Of a DNA stretch of 41,950 bases, positions 35,355 through 41,950 are shown one piece after another. Origin of the DNA: JAKLHL01 sp964411885 (GTDB lineage Bacteria > Bdellovibrionota > JAFGOL01). Position numbers and translations under genes: made by a program. The stretch is taken from assembly GCA_964411885.1 (NCBI GenBank), contig CAYPMK010000009.1, positions 1 to 41,950 on the forward strand, given 5' to 3'. Numbering within the stretch: the stretch's first letter is position 1; each line of letters starts with the position of its first letter. Under the pieces are notes generated by a model. It ran no database searches and had not been told where the DNA came from. It saw only the letters and a list, made by a program, of their open reading frames with translations.

Positions 35355-35767
35355 TGGATATACAAACCCCAAAACTTACAGTTGATGCGATCGTAGAATA
35401 CAAAAAACAGATAGTGCTGATAGAAAGGAAGAACCATCCTTATGGGTGGGCTTTACCCGGAGGCTTTGTCGACGTTGGCGAGAGTGTTGAGACTGCTGTA
35501 CGTCGTGAAATGATGGAAGAAATAAATACTGAATTACTTGATCTAAAACAATTTGGTGTTTATTCAAATCCAAAAAGAGATCCAAGATTCCATACTGTAT
35601 CTGTTATTTTTACTGCAAAGGCAAAAAGTGATCCTTTTGCAGGAGATGATGCAAAAAACGTAAAGCTTTGTTCTCAAACAGAGATAGAAGAACTTTCAAG
35701 AAATAAACAAATATGTTTTGATCATTCGGATATACTAAAAGATTATTTTAAAGCCAACTTATCTTGA
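35354..35767 (+). CDS. Nudix hydrolase
   Basis: A 137-residue Nudix-fold enzyme that hydrolyses a nucleoside diphosphate linked to another group. The Nudix box spans GGFVDVGESVETAVRREM and the following MEEINTEL: G-x5-E-x7-RE-x2-EE is intact, but the glycine that usually follows two residues after EE is Asn. WALPGGFVDVGE and DPRFHTVSVIF resemble ADP-ribose or NAD-related subfamilies, but substrate cannot be assigned. It overlaps the prfB stop by one base (TAATG) and its 3' end overlaps the convergent tilS by 20 bp, so it ends the pgpH-ybeY-prfB operon. Confidence 0.9.
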   Translation: MDIQTPKLTVDAIVEYKKQIVLIERKNHPYGWALPGGFVDVGESVETAVRREMMEEINTELLDLKQFGVYSNPKRDPRFHTVSVIFTAKAKSDPFAGDDAKNVKLCSQTEIEELSRNKQICFDHSDILKDYFKANLS

Positions 35768-37175
35768 CCATAAGTACATTTTTAACATTATAGTCTAGTC
35801 TATATAACTCGCTGGTCCTGTGTCCGCATACCCACATTATGTTAGCATTCTGATCTGTTAATAAAGGTATGTTCCATCTTTCATCTGCAGATATTTTACT
35901 ATCAATGAAAAAATCACTTATTTTTTTTGTTCCTCTGCTACCAAAAGGTATGAATGTATCACCCTGTTTTGGTAATCTTAGCTTTAGTGGTAAGGTTATT
36001 CTATCAAAGTTAAAAAAAGCTATATATGGATCATCAAAATGATATTTTTCTATAGATCTTCCACCAGGTAAGAGCTCTGTGTCTATTTTTAATTCAAGTC
36101 CTTCTATAAGGGTTTCACCTGGGTAATTTACCAAATATTCTTTTTCTGGGTCTAAGGTATCTTTCTTATATCCTTTAAGCAATGGTCGTATCATTAGCTT
36201 TGAATAGGTCTTTATGGCCTCTAATTCTCCGGGAAGGTCTATTCTTCTTCTTCCACCGTCTTTTTTGGAGCAGAGCTCTATGATTGAATCTATGTGTTGG
36301 CTACTAATATTTTCTAGGCTACCAGCTACTTCTCTTATCATATTCCTTATTACACGTTTTTTTATAGCGGTATGTAAGGTGTCTATCTTTTGAAGATCAA
36401 CTGTACTCTCAAATTTAGGGTTCAAAGGATAAATAATTCTTTCACTTATTTCTCCAGCAACGAGCTCCAAATATTCCATGTCATCTTTGATAAGGCCTGC
36501 AAACCTTGCGATGTTCTTTTTTGCTGAGCGATAACATTTTTGCTCTATTGTAGGTATTATCTCGTGACGGAAGATATTTCTTATGTAGTCTGTTTTTGAA
36601 TTAGAGGAATCCTCTACATGTAACAACCCTTTTTCTTCTGCTAATCTTGCTATTTCTTGTCTTGTACAGCAAAGAAGAGGCCTGATGAATTTACCTCTTT
36701 TTGGGAGTATACCACTTGCACCCTTTAAACCAGCGCCTCTGGTTATCCACATTATAGTTGTCTCAGAAAGATCGTCTTCGTTGTGGCCAGTAGCTATTTT
36801 TTGGCAACCTGTTTTTTCTGCGGCTTGTTCAAGAAATCTAAGGCGGTATTTTCTTGCAGTTTCCTGAACACTTCTTTTTTCTGTATCCGCTAAAGTTTTG
36901 ATATCAAAACGTTCAGACACAAACTGTATCCTTAAATCTTCTGCAAGTCCTTTAACGAATTCTTCATCTCTATCAGACTCTTTCCCTCTTAACATATGGT
37001 TAACATGAGCAACAACGGGCATTGGCATCTCTAGAAGCATAGCAAGATCACACAACGTATAAAGAAGGACTACGGAATCTATTCCACCAGAAACTCCAAC
37101 AAGGATCTTTTCACCTTTTTTTATGAGTCCTTCTTTTCTTGTGAACTCAAGTATTTTTAATTGAGTATCTTTCAT
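35748..37175 (-). CDS. tilS: tRNA(Ile)-lysidine synthetase
   Basis: ATP-dependent enzyme that converts C34 of tRNA-Ile(CAU) to lysidine, allowing AUA to be read as Ile. This is important here because ATA is used freely in this window's genes. The N-terminal PP-loop ILVGVSGGIDSVVLLYTL (SGGIDS at 29-34), the HVNHMLRGKESDRDEEF and ATGHNEDDLSETTIMWITRGAG motifs, and the C-terminal TilS-C domain (KQGDTFIPFGSRGTKKISDF) are complete at 475 residues. Single gene, divergent from the APC transporter, with a possible short leader (AGAGAAG near the start). Confidence 0.95.
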   Translation of the reverse strand: MKDTQLKILEFTRKEGLIKKGEKILVGVSGGIDSVVLLYTLCDLAMLLEMPMPVVAHVNHMLRGKESDRDEEFVKGLAEDLRIQFVSERFDIKTLADTEKRSVQETARKYRLRFLEQAAEKTGCQKIATGHNEDDLSETTIMWITRGAGLKGASGILPKRGKFIRPLLCCTRQEIARLAEEKGLLHVEDSSNSKTDYIRNIFRHEIIPTIEQKCYRSAKKNIARFAGLIKDDMEYLELVAGEISERIIYPLNPKFESTVDLQKIDTLHTAIKKRVIRNMIREVAGSLENISSQHIDSIIELCSKKDGGRRRIDLPGELEAIKTYSKLMIRPLLKGYKKDTLDPEKEYLVNYPGETLIEGLELKIDTELLPGGRSIEKYHFDDPYIAFFNFDRITLPLKLRLPKQGDTFIPFGSRGTKKISDFFIDSKISADERWNIPLLTDQNANIMWVCGHRTSELYRLDYNVKNVLMVKISWL

Positions 37176-37216
37176 TTTTGCTTCTCTGGTGATGATTTTT
37201 ATAATGTTTTTATTGA

Positions 37217-37242
37217 TAAGTCACTAGCATTCAATTGACTTA
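37217..37242. promoter_or_regulatory. Inverted repeat between tilS and the APC transporter
   Basis: TAAGTCA (37217-37223), 12 nt, TGACTTA (37236-37242): a perfect 7-bp inverted repeat. Its right arm overlaps the TTGACT -35 candidate of the transporter promoter, so a bound regulator could block that promoter. Confidence 0.4.
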
Positions 37243-37264
37243 AATACTTTTTAGACTTTAAGAT
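37235..37264 (+). promoter_or_regulatory. Candidate promoter for the APC transporter
   Basis: TTGACT (37235-37240), an 18-bp spacer, TAAGAT (37259-37264) ending 9 nt before the ATG. There is no Shine-Dalgarno site, so the mRNA would be nearly leaderless. No ydaO/c-di-AMP riboswitch is possible in so short a leader. Confidence 0.45.
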
Positions 37265-37273
37265 ACGTTCGTT

Positions 37274-39235
37274 ATGGACGTAACGTCAATAAAACAAAGT
37301 ATTTTTGGTAAACCAAAGGATGTTCATGATCCTAATATATTTCATAAACTTGCCCTTATACCAACTTTAGCATGGATAGGTCTTGGTGCTGACGGGCTTT
37401 CATCTTCGTCTTACGGTCCAGAAGAAGCCTTTAGAGTTATAGTTGATCATCCTTATTTGGCCGTACTTTTGGCTATTGCCACAGCATTTACTGTATTCAT
37501 AATAGCTTACTCTTATTCCAAAATGATAGAGTACTTTCCTACTGGCGGAGGAGGCTATGTAGTAGCAACCCAAACACTTGGAAAAAAAGCAGGCGTTGTT
37601 TCTGGTTCAGCACTCATAGTGGATTATATACTTACTATTACAGTTTCTATTGCAGCATGTGGTGATGCAATTTTTAGTTTTCTTCCAATGGAATATCACC
37701 AATATAAATTAATGTTCCAAGTGTTTCTTGTTTTAATGTTGATTGTAATGAACATAAGGGGAGTCAAAGAATCTATATATATTCTTGCACCTGTATTTGT
37801 GGTTTTTATAATTACTCACATTCTTCTAATTGGTTACGGCATTATAGGTCATGCTGGAGAAATAGGTTCAGTCGTTCGAGAAATAAAGGCAGACTACAAT
37901 AGTGGGTTAGCTTCTTTAGGAACTATTGGAATGATGGCTTTGTTTTTTAAGGCTTATTCCATGGGTGGTGGTACATATACTGGTATAGAGGCTGTATCTA
38001 ATGGTCTTCAAATAATGAAAGAACCAAAAGTTAAGACTGCAAAAAGGACCATGGTTTATATGTCTTTATCACTTGCAATTACTGCCGGTGGTCTTTTGTT
38101 TTGTTATCTTTTGTGGGACATAAAGCCTGAACATGGAAAAACCATGAATGCTTTGTTGTCTGGACGAGTTTTTGAGACATGGGCTTTTGGTGGAATGCTT
38201 GCTTTAATCACCATTTTTTCTGAAGGTGCCCTTTTGACCGTTGCTGCACAAGCTGGTTTTATAGATGGTCCAAGGGTTATGGCCAACATGGCTTTAGATG
38301 GATGGTTGCCAAAGAGATTTGCATCATTGTCTGAAAGATTAACAATGCGTGATGGTGTGCTCCTGATGGGTTTTGCTGCTATACTCGTACTTCTATATAC
38401 TGGGGGTCATATAGGCACCCTAGTAGTAATGTATTCCATAAACGTTTTTGTTACATTTTCTCTTTCTCAATTAGGTATGTGTAAGTTCTTTATTGTTAAT
38501 AGAAAAACAAAACCCGAGTGGAGATCACATCTTTTTATTCATTTAGTAGGTTTATTACTATGTACTACTATATTGGCAATAACATGTTATGAAAAATTTG
38601 GCGCTGGAGGATGGTTGACTCTTGTTTTTACTTCGATAGTAGTTATTATTTGCTATCTTATCAAAAAACACTACAACAAGGTCTCTAAAGCAATAAAAAA
38701 ACTTAATGAGAAGATAATAGAATTTCCACCATCTGGTTTTCCGTATAATAAAGAAGCAGTTAAACCAGAGGATAGAACAGCTATACAACTTGTTAGTGGC
38801 TTTAATAGTTTTGGTGTTCACTCGATGCTGTCAATACTTGATAATTTTCCTTGGGTATACAAAAATTTTATTTTTGTAGGTGTAGCCGCGGTTGATTCTG
38901 GTTCTTTTAAGAATCACGAAGAACTTGTAGCTTACGAGGAGAATGTAAAAAAAGCCTTAAGACAATATGTTGAGTATGCAAGAAAACTTGGTATGCCAGC
39001 AGATTATCGTTTTTCTGCTGGTACTGATGTAGTAGAACTAGCGACTGAACTTTGTATAAATACAGCTAGAGAGTTTCCTAAATCTACGGTATTTGCCGGT
39101 AAACTTACTTTTCAAGAAGAGCGTTTCTATCATAAAATGCTTCATAACGATACAGCCTTCATGATACAGAAAAATCTTCAACAGTATGGTGTTACGACGG
39201 TGATATTACCTGTAACAGTTGACCTAAAAGAGTGA
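37274..39235 (+). CDS. APC-superfamily transporter, KimA-like
   Basis: A 653-residue membrane transporter with about 12 membrane helices (roughly 50-470) and a ~180-residue cytoplasmic C-terminal domain (FPPSGFPYNKEAVKPEDRTA onward). The opening IGLGADGLSSSSYGPEEAF and the long C-terminal domain resemble KimA/YdaO-type APC potassium importers and related uncharacterised APC permeases. Potassium, rather than amino acid, transport is therefore plausible, and KimA activity is controlled by c-di-AMP in Bacillus. A c-di-AMP phosphodiesterase (31559-33889) is nearby, but the substrate call is inference. ATG at 37274 follows a promoter directly and no ribosome binding site is seen. The methyltransferase gene follows after 10 bp. 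Confidence 0.78.
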   Translation: MDVTSIKQSIFGKPKDVHDPNIFHKLALIPTLAWIGLGADGLSSSSYGPEEAFRVIVDHPYLAVLLAIATAFTVFIIAYSYSKMIEYFPTGGGGYVVATQTLGKKAGVVSGSALIVDYILTITVSIAACGDAIFSFLPMEYHQYKLMFQVFLVLMLIVMNIRGVKESIYILAPVFVVFIITHILLIGYGIIGHAGEIGSVVREIKADYNSGLASLGTIGMMALFFKAYSMGGGTYTGIEAVSNGLQIMKEPKVKTAKRTMVYMSLSLAITAGGLLFCYLLWDIKPEHGKTMNALLSGRVFETWAFGGMLALITIFSEGALLTVAAQAGFIDGPRVMANMALDGWLPKRFASLSERLTMRDGVLLMGFAAILVLLYTGGHIGTLVVMYSINVFVTFSLSQLGMCKFFIVNRKTKPEWRSHLFIHLVGLLLCTTILAITCYEKFGAGGWLTLVFTSIVVIICYLIKKHYNKVSKAIKKLNEKIIEFPPSGFPYNKEAVKPEDRTAIQLVSGFNSFGVHSMLSILDNFPWVYKNFIFVGVAAVDSGSFKNHEELVAYEENVKKALRQYVEYARKLGMPADYRFSAGTDVVELATELCINTAREFPKSTVFAGKLTFQEERFYHKMLHNDTAFMIQKNLQQYGVTTVILPVTVDLKE

Positions 39236-39245
39236 GTGACAGTCC

Positions 39246-40037
39246 TTGAATATATACTCCGATCCACTTTTTTATGACCTTGAATACGATATAAGAAAGG
39301 ATGATATCATTTTTTATATCGAACAATGTCAAATGTTTAAGTCCTCTAAACCTTTAAACATATTGGAATTAGGTTGTGGTACAGGCCGTATATCTGCACC
39401 ATTAGCTAGGTGTGGATTTAATGTTACGGGGGTTGATATAGATAAAAAGATGCTTAAATTGGCAGAACAAAAATCTCATGGATTGGGTATAGAATTTATT
39501 GAAACTAATTTTATAGATCTTAATCTAGGTAGAAAGTTCGACGTAGTCTTGATGCCATATAATGCCTTTCAGCACATACATAGTGATGGAGATGTAAATA
39601 AGTTTTTTAATAATTTAAAAACCCACATGAAGCAAGGTTCTGGGTTTATAATGGAAGTTATGAATCCTTTAGACGACGATCTTTCTAGGGGACCAGATGA
39701 TTTTATGCCGTTTGATGCTTTTTATGTTAAAAGAGATGCAGACGGAGCTTTAAAAAGAGCTGATAATAATGACCCTGAAGCAAAGATATTAGTAATAGAA
39801 GATACGGTGATTTTTGATCCAATCACCAAGATAGCTAACTATAATTTATATTATTCTTTAGATGGAGAAGACCTTTTTACAAAAAGCATAGACCTAAGGA
39901 TGTATTCTTTTGAAGAATTAAAAAGAGTGCTGTTATCTAATGATTTCAATATATTAAATGTTTATGGAGATTTTAATAAAAGTCCGTTAAAGGATGATTC
40001 CCAAAGTATTGTGCTTTTTGCTGAACTCAAATATTGA
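39246..40037 (+). CDS. Class I SAM-dependent methyltransferase
   Basis: A 263-residue Rossmann methyltransferase. Motif I is NILELGCGTGRISAPLARCG (near 38-57), followed by VTGVDIDKKML, FDVVLMPYNAFQHI (motif IV region) and the FIMEVMNPL strand. The acceptor is unknown; the closest broad look-alikes are small-molecule or lipid methyltransferases. The only in-frame start near the beginning is TTG at 39246, since TGA at 39237 closes the frame upstream and no ATG precedes the conserved region. The ribosome binding site is weak (GAGTGAG). It is 10 bp after the APC transporter, and its stop codon lies inside the -35 candidate of the radical SAM gene. Confidence 0.82.
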   Translation: MNIYSDPLFYDLEYDIRKDDIIFYIEQCQMFKSSKPLNILELGCGTGRISAPLARCGFNVTGVDIDKKMLKLAEQKSHGLGIEFIETNFIDLNLGRKFDVVLMPYNAFQHIHSDGDVNKFFNNLKTHMKQGSGFIMEVMNPLDDDLSRGPDDFMPFDAFYVKRDADGALKRADNNDPEAKILVIEDTVIFDPITKIANYNLYYSLDGEDLFTKSIDLRMYSFEELKRVLLSNDFNILNVYGDFNKSPLKDDSQSIVLFAELKY

Positions 40038-40063
40038 CGAGAATTAATTATTAGAGCTATTAT
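40034..40063 (+). promoter_or_regulatory. Candidate promoter for the radical SAM/protease operon
   Basis: TTGACG (40034-40039), an 18-bp spacer, TATTAT (40058-40063), ending 8 nt before the ATG at 40072. Both hexamers match the consensus at 5 of 6 positions. No Shine-Dalgarno site is present, so this is the clearest leaderless candidate in the window. Confidence 0.55.
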
Positions 40064-40071
40064 CACGAGCC

Positions 40072-41025
40072 ATGAGACAAAAAAGAATACATTCACCGTT
40101 CCTTAAATCTTTTCTTTTGCCAAGATTGGCATTTTTTTGCGTTGGTTTTATTAAAGGTAGCTTTTTTTCTATAGATGTTACAAAAAGATGTAATCTTAGA
40201 TGTAAACACTGTTATTTTTATAAAACTAAATCTCCAGATGAACTAAGCCCAGAAGCGTGGGAACACAGAATAAAAGAATTAAAGAAAAACTATAAACTTA
40301 CCTATAGTGCAACTTGGGTAGGGGGAGAACCACTGCTCAGGCAAGACGTTATAGAAAGGTGCAAAGGACTTTTCTTACATAACCTTTTAGTTACGAACGG
40401 CAGTATTCCTTTTCCGTCTTGGTCTAATATATACTATCACGTATCTATAGACGGTGATGAAAAGACACATGACGAAGTTAGGGGTAAGCAGGGCCTTTAT
40501 AAGACGATAATGACGAATATAAGTAATGCACCAGATATAAAGATAAGTGCCGCTATGTGCGTTAACACTATGAATAAGGATAAAATAGAATCTGTTGTTA
40601 AAGATCTTTATGATACTAATGTTAACGAAGTTATGTTTGACTTTTATACTCCATCTTTAAGTGAGCCAAATGATCCTCTTGTTATGTCAGACAAAGAAAA
40701 AGAGGATGTTGTTAAACACATATTAGATCTAAAACATAATAGTAAATACGGTGCTGTTATTGACATGCCTGACGACGTTTTCTTGAATATGTTACCTAAG
40801 AACATGAAAAAGGTCGTTTCAAAATGTTCTTTTAGAACACACGGTATTGCTTTAGATACTGGTGGTAATATAAAACCTAAGTGTATGATGGGAGCAGGTG
40901 CTGATTGCTCTAAATGTGGCTGTGTTGTTCCTTACTACCTGCACTACAGAAAAGATAAGATACAGATAGCAAGATCCATTATCCAAGAAGTTCACAAAAG
41001 GAGTAAAGAAAAGCTTTTGAAGTGA
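40072..41025 (+). CDS. Radical SAM enzyme with C-terminal auxiliary Cys cluster
   Basis: A 317-residue radical SAM protein. The [4Fe-4S]-SAM motif is C40-N-L-R-C44-K-H-C47, followed by WVGGEPLLRQD (GGEP near 84) and VSIDGDEKTHDEVRG. The C-terminal part has KCSFRTHGIALDTGGNIKPK and then CMMGAGADCSKCGC, at least five cysteines that probably bind an auxiliary cluster, similar in principle to SPASM/twitch domains. The N-terminal 30 residues are basic and hydrophobic (LLPRLAFFCVGFIKGSFF), perhaps a membrane-associated helix. It is followed after 17 bp by a secreted protease gene, with which it forms an operon. Substrate unknown; peptide, lipid and small-molecule modification are all possible. Confidence 0.83.
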   Translation: MRQKRIHSPFLKSFLLPRLAFFCVGFIKGSFFSIDVTKRCNLRCKHCYFYKTKSPDELSPEAWEHRIKELKKNYKLTYSATWVGGEPLLRQDVIERCKGLFLHNLLVTNGSIPFPSWSNIYYHVSIDGDEKTHDEVRGKQGLYKTIMTNISNAPDIKISAAMCVNTMNKDKIESVVKDLYDTNVNEVMFDFYTPSLSEPNDPLVMSDKEKEDVVKHILDLKHNSKYGAVIDMPDDVFLNMLPKNMKKVVSKCSFRTHGIALDTGGNIKPKCMMGAGADCSKCGCVVPYYLHYRKDKIQIARSIIQEVHKRSKEKLLK

Positions 41026-41042
41026 TAATATAGGGAGGTCTT

Positions 41043-41950
41043 ATGCTTTATAATATAATATTTTTACTGTTCTTGGTTTTATTATCCCCTTCAATTTGGT
41101 GCGTTGGAGGAAAGTCAATACAGGCAAAAAATGATAGTGCTTTTCCCTCTTATGCATGCAGGCTGGATTTTAAAGGTAAGGTTCTTGAAGATGGTTTGGA
41201 AAAAGGTAATATTGATTTTCCTTGTTCAAGTGTACTTGTGGAAAGAACAGGTGCTGATCTAAAGATCATAACGGCAGCACACTGTGTAGTGACATTAGAT
41301 ATTAACGAAAACGGCGACAAAGTTTATTATCATGACTCAATCCTTAAAAATATTTCTTGTCCGTCAAAAGGCTTAGATGAAAAAGTTAGCTACAACAGGT
41401 ATAAAGTAACAGGATATACGGTGTCGTATAACAAACAATATCTAAAAGAAAAAGCTGCCTTGATTAGTTTAGATAAAAACAGAGACCTATCTGCGACAAA
41501 AGGTTTAAGCTTGATCGAGTTAAGTTCTAATTCGGCTAAAAACTTTAGTCCTATCGAGGTCAATGATACAAATTACAGAACACTAGTTGCTAAGGTGGCA
41601 AGTCTTGATCTTGCAGTAATTAAAGTTAAGGTTGATTGTGATACTTCACCCCTAAATGTGGCAAAAATAACTGCTGAGTTAAAGAAAGATGGTACATATA
41701 ATAACTGCAGGATTGCAGGTTATTCAAAAAAGAACAATGAGATAAGTGTAGGCGAGATTTCTAAAGTAATAGTGGGTTCAGGTTATCTTTATACTACAAA
41801 GAGAGGACAAAAAAGCTGGATAGAATGGGGCGATTCTGGTGGTCCATTATATTGTGAAAAAGACGGTGTTTGGGAAGTGATAGGACTTGCCTCTAGTTAT
41901 GACGCTATATTGTCTGAGACCACTTTGTTGTGGACCGAGGCCAGTCAGCC
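41043..41950 (+). CDS. Secreted trypsin-like (S1) serine protease, 3' partial
   Basis: A frame open from ATG 41043 to the window end (302 codons, no stop). An N-terminal signal peptide (MLYNIIFLLFLVLLSPSIWC) indicates export. The chymotrypsin-fold catalytic triad is visible: His80 in ITAAHC, Asp189 in SLDLAVIKV and Ser265 in GDSGGPL. The His-Asp distance of about 109 residues is more than twice that of trypsin, so a large insertion is present. The cysteines at 39 and 61, at 106, and at 222 and 271 could form disulfides. GGGAGG lies about 6-8 nt upstream of the ATG. It follows the radical SAM gene by 17 bp. The C-terminus is not visible. Confidence 0.85.
   Translation, partial: MLYNIIFLLFLVLLSPSIWCVGGKSIQAKNDSAFPSYACRLDFKGKVLEDGLEKGNIDFPCSSVLVERTGADLKIITAAHCVVTLDINENGDKVYYHDSILKNISCPSKGLDEKVSYNRYKVTGYTVSYNKQYLKEKAALISLDKNRDLSATKGLSLIELSSNSAKNFSPIEVNDTNYRTLVAKVASLDLAVIKVKVDCDTSPLNVAKITAELKKDGTYNNCRIAGYSKKNNEISVGEISKVIVGSGYLYTTKRGQKSWIEWGDSGGPLYCEKDGVWEVIGLASSYDAILSETTLLWTEASQ

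Noticed and set aside
37176..37273. Possible c-di-AMP (ydaO) riboswitch before the KimA-like transporter
   Set aside because: The region is only 98 bp, contains promoter elements up to 9 nt from the start, and lacks the G-rich conserved core of that riboswitch.
41043..41102. Lipoprotein signal for the secreted protease
   Set aside because: The Cys at residue 20 is preceded by SIW rather than a small-residue lipobox, so an ordinary signal peptide is more likely.
1..41950. tRNA, rRNA, CRISPR arrays, transposases, phage genes
   Set aside because: No cloverleaf-like or rRNA-like block was seen in the short intergenic regions, no spaced direct repeats, and no recombinase or transposase motif in any translation.

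Overview
The window is an AT-rich, gene-dense stretch of bacterial chromosome. It holds about 29 protein genes. I see no rRNA, tRNA, CRISPR array, insertion sequence or phage gene. No gene-free stretch exceeds about 150 bp; the longest is 4995-5145. A run of N at 31001-31100 marks an assembly gap, so this is a draft or metagenome scaffold. Gene content suggests an anaerobic or fermentative bacterium: iron-sulfur flavoproteins of the NuoE/NuoF/hydrogenase class, a ferredoxin-linked amine/amino-acid oxidoreductase, a corrinoid adenosyltransferase and radical SAM enzymes. TGA is used as a stop and RF2 is present, so the genetic code looks standard. I cannot assign a phylum from the sequence alone; Elusimicrobia-, Spirochaete- or Clostridia-like lineages are only guesses.

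Layout. 11-1423 is a purine permease. 1431-4994 (minus) is an overlapping three-gene operon: a large all-helical protein of unknown function, a J-like protein with a non-canonical HPD tripeptide, and an Hsp70 without its C-terminal lid. 5146-6366 (minus) is a THUMP rRNA methyltransferase. 6435-10843 is a plus-strand operon: a membrane PAS sensor without output domain, valS, and a CobO-type adenosyltransferase. 10850-11689 (minus) is a MEMO/AmrB protein. It diverges, across only 28 bp, from a 1162-residue multi-cofactor flavoprotein that heads an operon with a glycosyltransferase and a thioesterase (11718-16775). fusA follows (16847-18940), then a second glycosyltransferase on the minus strand.

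20080-25276 is an operon of rnhB with a NuoE, a NuoF and a GltD/NuoG fusion: a soluble NAD(P)H-ferredoxin electron-transfer module whose catalytic partner is not in the window. 25368-31000 is the protein quality-control set tig-clpP-clpX-lon, with lon cut by the gap. After the gap come a membrane protein, the 7TM-HD c-di-AMP phosphodiesterase pgpH, ybeY, prfB and a Nudix hydrolase, tightly overlapped. tilS (minus) and a KimA-like APC transporter diverge. The window ends with a methyltransferase, a radical SAM enzyme and a secreted trypsin-like protease that runs off the edge.

Two threads tie the region together. Proteostasis and translation functions dominate (Hsp70/J, trigger factor, ClpXP, Lon, EF-G, RF2, ValS, YbeY, TilS, RlmL-type). 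Transcription and translation signals follow a pattern: genes at the head of transcription units often lack a Shine-Dalgarno site and have a -10-like hexamer ending 7-11 nt before the start codon, as expected for leaderless mRNAs. Genes inside operons mostly carry GGAGG-like sites or overlap the previous stop.
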